Source: Hydractinia symbiolongicarpus (lineage: Eukaryota > Cnidaria > Hydrozoa > Anthoathecata > Hydractiniidae). Taken from it: a stretch of 60,000 nucleotides of DNA. The stretch covers positions 20,735,501-20,795,500 of the forward strand of contig NC_079878.1 of NCBI RefSeq assembly GCF_029227915.1, read 5' to 3'. Positions 22,559-33,700 of the stretch are shown here, piece by piece. The notes below the pieces were generated by a model. The model was given only the letters and a program-made list of their open reading frames with translations, was not told where the DNA came from and did no database searches. The translations under genes and the position numbers were made by a program. Every line of letters starts with the position of its first letter. Positions within the stretch are counted from its first letter, which is position 1.

Positions 22559-22882
22559 CCTTATCGGTAAAAAAAAGTCGGCAAAAATGACTAAATTTTT
22601 GGTAAGTGACTAATATTTTTTGCCGATTAAAATTTTTGCCAACTTTTTTATTATTGACCAAGCTTTTTTCCGACATTTTTTTTCCGACCTAACTTTTTTC
22701 CGACTATCTTTTTGCCGATTCTTCTTCCTTGTTGCCAATTTTTACTAAATTCAACAATTACTCGGCAAAAAGTGACTAAGTTCAAAAAAGTGACTAAATT
22801 AGGTCCAAGTGAGTAATATTTTTGCCGACTTTTTATTTTTGCCGACTAATTTTTTTGCCGACTCTTTTTTTTACCGATAAGG
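22559..22882. mobile_element. MITE with CCTTATCGGT ends and TA target duplication
   Basis: Terminal inverted repeats ccttatcggtaaaaaaaagt and its complement (ttttttttaccgataagg), each flanked by TA, as in Tc1/mariner-type insertions. The 324-bp interior is built of repeated gccgactttttt-like and agtgactaa words and codes for nothing. It sits next to, and probably interrupted, an older MITE of the CTTTAAATA family. Confidence 0.8.
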
Positions 22883-22904
22883 TATGAGCGGGAAGCTGAT
22901 TATC

Positions 22905-23145
22905 GTTCTTATGACTTTGATTTGCCACCGGTTTTGTTTGTAAAATTATATTTTTCTTAATATAAAAAATGCCGTTTTTTCGATGATGTTCTTTCAAAGA
23001 TACCAACTTAAAATTGTGACAAACAGAAAACGTCACCACAAGCAAAAACAAACCTAGCCATACTCTCTCAAAAATCATGTTTTTTCTATAAATCTAGCCG
23101 ATTGAACTTTCTTTTCTTCTGCATCGTCCACCCACCGTATTTAAA
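22905..23145. mobile_element. Truncated CTTTAAATA-type MITE
   Basis: The right terminal repeat is recognisable (cgtcaccacaagcaaaaaca through cacccaccgtatttaaag). The left end is missing, apparently lost where the 22,559-22,882 MITE lies. Confidence 0.55.
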
Positions 23146-23619
23146 GCCAATGCCGGCGGGCTTGTTTGGGCTTCCAATCACAATCCGTTGTTTTTAAATA
23201 ACCAAAATAGCTAACTTTCAGCGGGCAAATTTAAAGATGAGTTCGTCCTCTTTAAAGCAGCACCTGTTTTTGCATCACGCATGATTTGAATAGCTCTAAA
23301 GAAGATGTATCTCTTATTTTTTATACCTCTATGATGTCATCCTCCCGCCTGGTGGCCTGTTTATCAGCGCTTTGTCCCAAGCCTTTCCCACGTTAAGGAA
23401 AAAAGTTGAACATGGACAGAGGTTGATAGTGAGGTGAGCATTGCATTCCTTCAGAATAGTCTAGGCGATACTTTCAAATAAGTTTATATAAAGAGCACCA
23501 AATGTATCACTCCATTGTAGTTATCAAAAATTTCAGTGTAATGTTAATTTAAGTTTTTTTTTATGTCGTTGACAAATTGCCGTTCATTTTATTTAAAGCT
23601 ATCAAGGTTATCATTAGTT

Positions 23620-24595
23620 TAGTTTATTAAATTGAAAATCTGGCTTGGTTGTCAGAAGTTTGGTTTATTGAAAGTTGAAAATCTGACTTGGTTATCAGAA
23701 GTTTGGTTTATTGAAAGTTGAAAATCTGACTTGGTTATCAGAAGTTTGGTTTATTGAAAGTTGAAAATCTGGTTGGTTATCAGAAGTTTGGTTTATTGAA
23801 AGTTGAAAATCTGACTTGGTTATCATAAGTTTGGTTTATTGAAAGTTGAAAATCTGACTTGGTTATCAGGAGTTTGGTTTATTGAAAGTTGAAAATCTGA
23901 CTTGGTTATCAGAAGTTTGGTTTATTAAAAGTTGAAAATCTGACTTAGTTATCAGAAGTTTGGTTTATTTAAAGTTGAGAATCTGACTTGGTTATCAGAA
24001 GTTTGGTTTATTGAAAGTTGAAAATCTGACTTGGTTATCAGAAGTTTGGTTTATTGAAAGTTGAAAATCTGGTTGGTTATCAGAAGTTTGGTTTATTGAA
24101 AGTTGAAAATCTGACTTGGTTATCATAAGTTTGGTTTATTGAAAGTTGAAAATCTGACTTGGTTATCAGGAGTTTGGTTTATTGAAAGTTGAAAATCTGA
24201 CTTGGTTATCAGAAGTTTGGTTTATTAAAAGTTGAAAATCTGACTTAGTTATCAGAAGTTTGGTTTATTTAAAGTTGAGAATCTGACTTGGTTATCAGAA
24301 GTTTGGTTTATTGAAAGTTGAAAATCTGACTTGGTTATCATAAGTTTGGTTTATTGAAAGTTGAAAATCTGACTTGGTTATCAGGAGTTTGGTTTATTGA
24401 AAGTTGAAAATCTGACTTGGTTATCAGAAGTTTGGTTTATTAAAAGTTGAAAATCTGACTTAGTTATCAGAAGTTTGGTTTATTGAAAGTTGAAAATCTG
24501 ACTTGGTTATCAGAAGTTTGGTTTATTGAAAGTTGAAAATCTGACTTGGTTATCAGAAGTTTGGTTTATTGAAAGTTGAAATAAGTCGACAAAAA
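23620..24595. repeat. 43-bp satellite, about 22 copies, with 300-bp higher-order period
   Basis: The unit contains gtttggtttattgaaagttg and atctgacttggttatcagaa. Variant units (ctggttggttat lacking one base, tcataag, tcaggag, ttattaaaag, acttagtt) occur in a fixed order that repeats exactly at an offset of 300 bp: bases 23,761-24,000 equal 24,061-24,300. A seven-unit block was therefore amplified as a whole. Confidence 0.95.
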
Positions 24596-25131
24596 CTTTT
24601 CTCAAATATTTGCACTTCGCGAATACAAACTTCCGCGAATGAGACAAATTAAAGATTTTGCGAACATAAACTTCATCTTCGGAAATTTTGAAAATGTATA
24701 TTTTTTGTTATCAAAACCTAAAATTAAAACTGGTGACAATTATTTAATTGTATACCAAATTTGGAATACAATAAAGATTAAACAACTTTTTTCGCGAATA
24801 TTGTAACATGATTCTTTTTGCATTTATAAAGTTTAACAAATTAATGGTCTTAAAAGTGGTTGTTAAATAAATTCCAAATTAGTGCAAATTTCGCTTTATT
24901 TGCAAAAGTTTCGTCAATTGAAGTACGTGGTAGAAGAAAGTCAAACACATTTTTGTGATTTTTTCTGTTTATTAAGTCCTGTATACTTATGTATGTAATA
25001 CTCATCTGTTCATTGTAAAATTCTGATGTATGTATTAATTGCGCTGTTTGTCCATTACGTATGGCACTCATGCAAATTAAGCATCTGTGCTCGAATCCTA
25101 GACAATGAGAGGAAACATGATTATCATTTAT

Positions 25132-25594
25132 CTTTAAATATGGTAGGCTGTCAATCAAATAAGACCGTCCACCCGTCTAGATAAATATCAAAAACATTGG
25201 CAACTAACGATGGATCGTACAGTAAGGCATTACGGTAGGTTTACGGCCTAGGTTTGTAGCACAAAAAAAATTTAAACGGATTATAGAATTAGCGATAATA
25301 TTTTCACCTCTGGAGAAAATTTATATAAATATTTTAAGGACCTTTATAACTTCAAGTTCTGATGCATTCGGTTCGATTTGCAAAAGTTTGTGATTTGATA
25401 TGAAAAACGGATTTTCTTCTACGGTGTTTTTTATCGGCGTAATTTGTTAAGCGTCGCGACAAGCAGAAATAAACCTAAATTTACTGCCTTATCGTGCATT
25501 CAATCGTTCTTTGCCAAAAATTATGTTTTTTATAATTCTCTAGACGGGTGAATGATCTTACTGGGTCGTCTGCCCACTATATTTAAAGGAAATG
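25132..25594. mobile_element. CTTTAAATA-type MITE, copy in right large repeat
   Basis: Reverse-complement counterpart of 1,054-1,517, with inverted terminal repeats tctttaaatatggtaggctg and cccactatatttaaag. Confidence 0.7.
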
Positions 25595-26577
25595 TGTAAG
25601 ATGTTAAATTCCCAAGCTTAGTGTTTCCATTTTACACATTGTTTTTCTGTCATAACAAGTGGGGAAACTGGCACACGTGAAACTTTGCACATCCTTATCT
25701 TAGTTTTGTGATAAACAAGGCAGGGAATGCTTATTGCCTTGTTCCCCTAATTGTAAACCTTTTATAATGACTTTGCATGGGACAGGAATGGGTCTCAATG
25801 ATTATTGTAATCTATATCAGTAGTTTATCACAAAGATTCAATAATTATTCTGTGCTTTAAATTTTAAGATAGCTTCAACTTGGAACAACCCTTCATAACT
25901 CCACACGAATCCAACACTACACAGCTCTCCTTAGATTTTGCGAGGTTGGTTTATATTATAGGTATTTAAAGGTGTTGCCCAAAGGTTATAACACTTGACC
26001 AAAAATGACTTAACAATGTAAAAACCATAATGTGTTATTTTTTATTTTCGTTTTGCGTAATTTTCGTGTTTATGTTCCATGCATCTTTAAACAACAACTG
26101 TTAACATCCTTGCTCATTTTGAAGCCGTGGCGCTATAAAATATGTGTAAGATAGACCCAGAGAGCGAAGATATCTCTTGCATAATTAGTAACTAAACCTA
26201 TTTTTCTGTTTAGTAGATTCTTTCTATCATTTTGATTAGATTTTGTAAATGGAAAAATAAAATTAACTCGAACTAGCACCTATATTATCAACAGGAGTCA
26301 AAATGACTGCGCTTGTTCCGTGTAACCTCCTCATCTATTACATAGGAGACGACAGGCCGCTCCAGTAAATACAGTAACCGTGTGCCACAAACATTTTAGC
26401 TTTTACACTGTTTTTGGTATATCTCTTACATCCGCAAGATAGTCCTCGGTGGTCAGCGTCTCTAGATTTTGTGTTCACCAGGGAGAAGGGGCGGGGGGGG
26501 GGGAGAGTGTCTCTCAGTAACTTTACCTAACCTTTTAACCTTTTACTTCATTTCATAGCGCAGCCTTTTGGTTTTAC

Positions 26578-27205
26578 AACACAAGGCTAACGCATTATAA
26601 TGATTTCAAAACGTCACAAAAAAACAACAAACAATAATGTCGTGTGCTTATTCGTTCTGTGTGTCAAATTTTCAATTGTATCAAGCCTGGAGGTAAGTAC
26701 CGTGGGCATTAGTTCGCTTTAAATACGGTGGGTAGACAACCCAAAAGGACCGTCCACCCGACTAGATAAATATAAAAAGCATTATTTTTGGCATGTACCA
26801 TAGAAATTTCTGCTAGAGCGGCATAATTAGCTTTATTTCTGCTTGTGGCGACGTTGCTAAATTGGAAAATTCAGTATCTTCAAGATCACAAAACACAAAC
26901 CTTAATACTGGCACTTTTAGTTTTAATTTTTAACAAATAAACTGCAAAGTCAAAACTACAAGGAAAAGAAAACCAAACCGAACGCGCCAGACCTTGTGGG
27001 CCGTGCACGGTATTACGATGCATTTCTGGAACCACGCTGTCTTAAAGTAATTTTATATTTCCTCGAGACGCAGACAAGCTCCATCTTCCGAGTAAGTCTG
27101 TTCACATCTCCTTAAAAACATTTTGATACTAGATTCACTTCTGCAATTATCAAAAAGGTATCTTTTTCTTGTCTTTGTGAATTAAAAAACCAACCAAACA
27201 AAGCG
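26578..27205 (-). repeat. Right copy of large dispersed repeat, module B (inverted)
   Basis: Reverse complement of 2,576-3,160. Its B end joins the A start of the same copy within about 10 bp (ccttttggttttacaacaca, 26,560-26,580), which is the reverse of the module order in the left copy. Confidence 0.8.
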
Positions 27206-27683
27206 TCAAGATTCAAAACTAGTTTGAACTTATAAATTAGTTCTTTGAGCAGAGTAAAAGCGGATAGTATTCTGATTTCTCCTATAAAAAGCTACGCGTA
27301 GTTCTTGTACTTAATCAATTTTGCCTGGAAGTATAAATTCGATCTAACTTTTGACAAATGAAAAACCATAACACGGTAAACGTTTGTCATCTTACTTTTA
27401 AATTTATTTACTTTGAAAAAACGACCTTTTGCCAAGGACTGTTTTGTCACTGCTTCCGTTATGCATGAGAGATAGAGAGAAACTCCGTTGTCCACTTTGC
27501 TTCCATTCACTTTCTGTTACAACGTTCTTGTCAAGGTTTTGGCCCCATCTATTCATTTTTGAGAGAAGATTTTTTAAAAACCCTGAGAAGGGCCGGAAAA
27601 TATGAAGAAAAATTATAAGACATTAAGCCTCAAATGGTACTAATTCAACCTAATATGTACACTTTTAGCTTTCTTTTTATAAA
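27206..27683. other. Spacer, nothing recognised
   Basis: Unique-looking AT-rich DNA between the right large repeat and a MITE. No exon, RNA gene or repeat identified. Confidence 0.4.
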
Positions 27684-27911
27684 ACTGTGTTCACACATTG
27701 CGGATAGGTTTCATTCAGGAATCATTTGTTCCGGCATGACGTATGAACATGTTTTTCAAAAAGCAGAGAAACGGAATCAATTCACTATTTATAACGGAAC
27801 GAAATCATGTCGTTTCGCATATTGGGTAGCTTCGAAGTCGTGTGAACGCGAGGCCTAGCCGCAACAAAAATCATTTCGGAACGACATCTCTCCGCAATGT
27901 GTGAACATAGT
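27684..27911. mobile_element. MITE with CTGTGTTCACACATTGCGGA ends
   Basis: The left end actgtgttcacacattgcgg and the right end ccgcaatgtgtgaacatagt are inverted repeats of about 22 bp around a 228-bp non-coding body. No clear target duplication is seen. Confidence 0.7.
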
Positions 27912-28001
27912 TAATTACATTTAAATGGATCTACTAACATCCTTATAGGGTGTAGATCAAATACTTTGTGTGTTAAACTGATCATATTGATTTCATTTAT
28001 T

Positions 28002-28312
28002 TCGAATATTGTGGGCAGACTTACTCGGAGAGAGATATTTCTAAAAACATTATAAGGACGATTTTACCTTTAAGTTTTGACACATCCGCCTTAATTTGCT
28101 TCTGCTTGTGTTATTTGATATGAAAATTGATTTTCTTGTATGGTTTTTTTTTATCAGGATAGAAATTTGCTTAAGAGTCGCCATAAGCAGAAATAAACCT
28201 AACCGTACTGCCTTATCGTGCGTGCAATCTTCGTATGCCAAAAATAATGTTTTTTATATTAATCTAGACGGGTGAATGATCTTTCTGGGTTTTCTGCCCA
28301 CCATATTTAAAA
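28002..28312. mobile_element. Degenerate CTTTAAATA-type MITE
   Basis: Ends aatattgtgggcagactta and tctgcccaccatatttaaaa, with the internal family words cataagcagaaataaaccta and ccaaaaataatgttttttat. Confidence 0.65.
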
Positions 28313-29335
28313 GAAATGTGTTGAATGTTAAGTTCCTGGATCAGAAAACACAACACAAATCTTTCCTAACTCAAATTGGACGGTAAAAACGCGCGAATTA
28401 TTATGTATGAGAGAGAAAAAACGGCTTAACACCACACAAATCTTTAATCTTTCTAAACTTAAAAATTCGAACCTCCAAAAAGAAAAACGTGTAGTTAAAA
28501 ATACTTAAGTGCCTATAAGTGTATAAGTGGATCATCACTACCACAGAGTAATTTTATAAAAGTTGCACGAATACCGATGCAGAAAATATGCTCGCCAATT
28601 CTCGTGGATTGTTCCGCTAACTACCAGTGGGGAGTTGTATAAAGAAGAGTACATTCAGAAGGGTTAGTGATATATTTTCCAGACCATCTAATGCACATAT
28701 TTTGTTTGGTTGTATAGAACGCGTAGATTTCTCTACCGGTTAAACTTATGGTAGGCGAAGATTTCCACAGTCAAAAGCAAACCAACGCATTAAATGCGCT
28801 ATTTAGCGCTTTTTCACATGGCGTGATTCACAAATCGAAGAGTGAACGCTAAACGTCAATTTGATGTTCAGTTTTTCCTTTAACCCCTACTCGTCAAAAC
28901 CGAAAATGAATAATGGAAGTCTTACTAATTTCTTAAATCGTATGCTCCTGTGAAACTCATCAAACCCGTTAATACATTGATGTCCCACGGTATGAAATAT
29001 TTGAACGTCGAAAGACGTGTTTGACTTTTAATGTACACATTTCGATATGTAAGCCATCCAAAAAAACGATTAAATAAAATGTCAATTTTTTTGTGCGATA
29101 TTATTATTCGTAAATAAAACAGTATTACAAACAAAAAGTGCCAACGCCCATCGCAGGCATTTTGCCTCTTTCACGATTTATTACAATAGCGAAGTCAAGA
29201 GGTCTAAATACAAGCGTAATTACAAAGGGGTGTTTATATTACAAATTCATAGAACTTGAACCAAAGTCTTTTATTAAATGTACGAAAGAATTCATGTTAT
29301 ATAAACACGTTGAGAAATAAACAAATATTAAAATC
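28313..29335. other. Spacer, nothing recognised
   Basis: Short frames exist on both strands but none resembles a known family or has good splice sites. No shared repeat found. Confidence 0.35.
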
Positions 29336-29436
29336 ACTGCAATCTCGTTCCCAGCCTTTATTGTCTCCTTTTTATGTCGAGACCGCAAGTCCGATTTTAT
29401 AAAAAGGGCGAAGATTGGAAACGAGGTTGGCGTCAC
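29336..29436. repeat. Short palindromic repeat with CAA(T/C)CTCGTTCC ends
   Basis: Left caatctcgttcccagcc and right ggaaacgaggttgg are near-complementary ends of a ~100-bp element. A related palindrome is at 59,160-59,245 (cccaacctcattcccagggc ... ccctgggccaggctgg). Confidence 0.5.
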
Positions 29437-30613
29437 TGTTTAAGGAGGTTACACAAATACTGTAGAAAGGTTTGTTTGGACTAAATATGTATTAAATAAA
29501 GTAATGTATCTATTAAAAAAGTTTAAGCATTGCAGAAAATTATGACAACATTTTGAACTCTGATTATGAGAGGCGGTTTATCCTGTGCGGCCTACTTCGT
29601 TCAAATTATCTGCAAAAACTCAGGAGCAATTTTTCATAACTAGTGGTTTTCGATCATACCAAATTCAGTCATACCAGTTTACTTCTTTGTCAACAACGGC
29701 CTATTTCAGCATATCCTCGTAAACTTATAATTTCTTCAATGGAAAGAATTGACCAGAATCGGAGCGATTAATCACAATATTTTTGATTGACAGTGAATTC
29801 AGACCATTCCTTTTAGTTTAATTACACAGGTTTATCATTAGGAAGAAAACTGCTTCTGAGCCGACTTAAAATAATTATTAACCCTGATATTATTGAGTAA
29901 GTACAGCAACAAATTAAGGATAAAACTGAAGTTAACAAAATTTTTAATTGGAAACGTGAACATAAAGTAGACATTTGTTTTAATAAGAAAATTAAAAAAA
30001 TCTAACCAGCCTGGTCATTATCCTTATTTTTCTAAACAATTGATCTATTGCTTTAAACCTGAAATCTGAACCTGATTTGCGTTTAGTGCACGCATTAATC
30101 ACATAAAAATTAATCAACAAAATTATTTTTGCTTAAAGTGAGAAGTTATTACTTTAGAACTTCCTTCTTTGCCGTTATTTGCTGATAACCAACCTTTAAT
30201 TTGCTCTGAGCATCACTTCCTTATTTTTCTAAGATTTTAGCTGAAAGGAGAAACAGAATCAAAATAGCTTTTTCCCCAGTCGCCACAGTGGTTGGCGCTG
30301 AGGGTCAAAAAACCTTGCAAAGTGTGTTATTCAGATGGTCTAAGAAGGGTGCAAGTTCTGTATGACATTACGTTCTTGTTTGTAGTCATCAAAGAAATGA
30401 AGAACATTATTTTTTTCATATTTCAATTATATGGGGCAATTTTTTAGACAATCTAAGCCTTAACGTTTTTATAAACTAGGTTCTTAAAAATGAAAAAAAA
30501 AACGTGTAAGATGTCCTACGTATAGGCACCTATCTCTCTGCGGACCCCCATTTACAAAGTGTCTGTATATTGTCAAATTAGCGTCTGACATTAAATATTC
30601 GCAAAAAAGTGCA
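29437..30613. other. 3' flank of the receptor gene
   Basis: AT-rich DNA downstream of the receptor stop codon. It should contain the 3' untranslated region of that gene on the minus strand. No other gene was recognised. Confidence 0.35.
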
Positions 30614-30767
30614 CTAATTTCGTGATTTGATGACAGCTTGCTTAGTTTCACCAACTTGTGCGTAACTAAGGCTAGGTGGAACAGTATATTCAGCAAATTC
30701 ATCAAGGTCGTTGTCAGGCTCATACGTTCGGTTGGTAAAATGCAAAATTGTATTGCGGTCTTTCTCC
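30614..30767 (-). CDS. Receptor terminal exon: cytoplasmic tail with ITIM-like motif
   Basis: Acceptor ttttttacag/ggagaa. One base completes the AAG codon left by the TM exon, then 50 codons follow and a TAG at 30,616-30,614. The tail is acidic, with three tyrosines in the second half. LSYAQV (30,670-30,653) fits the (S/I/V/L)xYxx(I/V/L) rule of immunoreceptor tyrosine-based inhibitory motifs. AEYTVPP and RTYEPD are further tyrosine contexts. Confidence 0.7.
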
Positions 30768-33700
30768 CTGTAAAAAAGTGTAGCTTCATTATTTAGAGTT
30801 AAGGCTGTTCATATGGAGGCGGGCTGGCTCGGTTGACCGGGATCTCGCTGCTATTAAGAAACACATGAAAAAATAAAAATGCGTTCATATGATAACCGAG
30901 CCAGCCCGAGATCTCGGTCAGACGGGATCTCGCAGTTCTTAAGAAACGCATAGAAAAATAAAAATGTGTTCATATGGCCAGCCCGCCTAGGCGAGATGAA
31001 ATTAACAATAGACTTAAAAAATACTCATCAATTATTTAAAGTTCGAAATATATTCTTTTGTCTTCATTGTTTATGAATCTTTTGTGAAATGTAAACAACT
31101 TTTCCATCCCAGCTGACGAGATGTAAAAAACTTCATATGAACACGAGATGAAAATCTCTCCGGCTAGCCGATCCAGCCCGCTTAACCGATCCAACCCGCC
31201 TAACCGATCCAGCCCGCCTAACCGAGCCAGTCCGCCTCCATATGAACAGCCCCTTATATAAGTTTTGAGTAGCAGATGTCTATTTTTCTTGCCTCTCGTA
31301 GGACAAAAATAATAAAAAATAGAAAAGTATATTAATAGGCTCATACGTTTGATTGGTAACGTGCATATTGCGGTCTTTCTTCCTGTAAAAAGTGTAGCTT
31401 CGTTATTAAGATATATGTTTCGTGCATAGACGGGTAAGATTTGGAAATCAAACAATTAGTGTCATTTCTTTGTTAAATGAGTGCTTGAGGATAGTTTTTT
31501 TGGGTTATTTAAATAAAATGAGCTTATTACTTACTTTTGTAGACAACATTTTTTCTTCCACCAGCAAACGTAGCTTACGAGGAGAATGAGTATGATCACC
31601 ACCACGCAAATACACAAAATTATGATCAGTACAGTATAACCCTGCCCATCATCACCATTTACCTGTTTGTCGCCTTTAATCTGTTCGGTAGGTTTTACTA
31701 AAATAATTTTTACATCTGATTGGTTAAAGTTCAGTTAAGTGTGTTTTCTATAAAGTTGAAGGTACATTCAACCATGTTATACTACAACCACGTAGTCGAG
31801 ATGACAAGCCTCAACTGTACTTTACCCTGTTTGCAATGCTTTTAAAATTAAATTTTAAATTACATACAGTTTGACATTACCATCACGTTCAGCTTTGGTC
31901 TTTAGTTCAATTTATGAACTACTTCTGGCCTAAATTTGTATTTAGGTGCCAACAAACAACAGTTTACTATCATTAATATCGTACAGTAAGCTCCTCTTAT
32001 TGACAATGTCGTTTTTACTGAAGAAGCAGTTTTAATTTTTGGTCTCATTTCGGCCAAAAAATGGTGTATGCCTTTCTTTGTTTACTGGCTAAGAAGGAGG
32101 AACAGAGATTATGGCATGAGCCCAGAGGTCTCTTTTTACTCTCCTATTCTTTAAGAAAACAAGTGTGGTCATTCTTTTAATCTACTACGACTACATTTTC
32201 CCTACTTAGGGCCGGTTGCCCTGCCGATTTGTTTAATTATAAAGCAAAAGAACATCTTTAGTAAAGTAAAGCTCTCCAACTCCTGAAAACATCTCACCAA
32301 CCCAGACAAACCTCTGATAGACTTAGCAGTAAGCCAGTAAAGCACCAGGCATCACCTAGGACACATGTCATAAGGAAGTAGCACCAGTGAAAACAAGAAA
32401 TAGAAGACAAGAAAATAAGGCAGCTGCATTTTTCGTCACAAAGTTCTGACACTATTTCTACATGAAGCAACGAAACTTGAAGGAAAGCTGTGACATCTGA
32501 ATGGAAGAACAGAACATGTATTTACATCTACATTACAATATATAGCAAATTATAAATTTTTCATAAAAATGCTGAAATCAGCAACAATTAATTCTCCACA
32601 TTCGACTTGCTTTCTATAGCGTGAGATGACCAGGGTTACAGGGTAGAACTGATTAATAAAGGACACTAACGCTGACACGTACGATCCCATGCAAATGTCA
32701 GCATTAAAATGTCGACCTAAAATAATTAAACGTTGCTGCTTCTCATACCTGAACAGGATCTATCAGTAGGAATGTTAGGATTAGTTTTCGTGAAACCATC
32801 TCTGCAAGTACAAGCATATGTACCAGGTAGATTTTGGCAATTGTGATCACATAGGCTTGAAGAACACTCATTTATGTCTAGTAAATACAGAAAGCAAATC
32901 AGAATAAATATATCCTTAGTATGTCCTTTCTGTTGTATAAACTTTGTAATAACTTCGTCATATTATTCTCACCATGTTGGCATTTGTCTCCATAGTAACC
33001 ACTGTGACATGTGCATTTGTTTGGACTTGTGCATCTTCCATTACCACACCCACTTGCACAAATTGCTATAAAAAATTGTTTTATTGTATTCGACTGTAAA
33101 ATTTTGTACTAATTGAAAAATCATAAGGGCCAAAATTGTGAAATTTATTATTTGATACAGTGGGTACCACCACCACCACTGATGTTTAGTTTTTAAGGCT
33201 CAATAACACCGATTCTAGCTAATGTATAAGGGTTCCAAGAACGTTTAAATATCATTAAAAAAAATTAATCAACAACACAACAGTTTAAAGCCCTAAAAAA
33301 AACTTATTACATAGGAAAAGATATATCTTATTAGATAGAAACCGAGATATTCTAAATGGAAAAAAGGAAATCATCAGCGACGCACATCAGTATCTCATTG
33401 AATAATGCAAATATTATCATGTCAAAAACAAGCGAGTTTATAGAATAATATAAACTCGCTTGTTAATGACATGGTTGTGTTTATTTCACTAAAGACGATG
33501 ACTGAACAGATAAGTTGAACAGATAGTCGTAATATTTTTAAACTTGTTTTTTATCTATACTGTATAAATCAAATATGAATTAAAGTTCTTAATGTAGACA
33601 CGATTAAAGACAAGCACACAACTTTTTGGTAATATAAGTACGTTTACCTGTGGTTGGAACTTCGTGATTTTTACAATAATGCTTGCTCACATTGTTTTTC

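Larger units (their letters stand above)
23262..26566 (-). repeat. Right copy of large dispersed repeat, module A (inverted)
   Basis: Reverse complement of 73-2,577 over its whole length. It is longer because of the 43-bp array. A 102-codon frame (25,158-24,850) matches the left one with a single residue change. The low divergence over non-coding DNA points to a recent duplication or to gene conversion between arms. Confidence 0.85.

Noticed and set aside
23620-24595. Regular 43-bp repeats that could suggest a CRISPR array
   Set aside because: Units are contiguous with no unique spacers, there are no cas genes, and the DNA is eukaryotic. It is a satellite.
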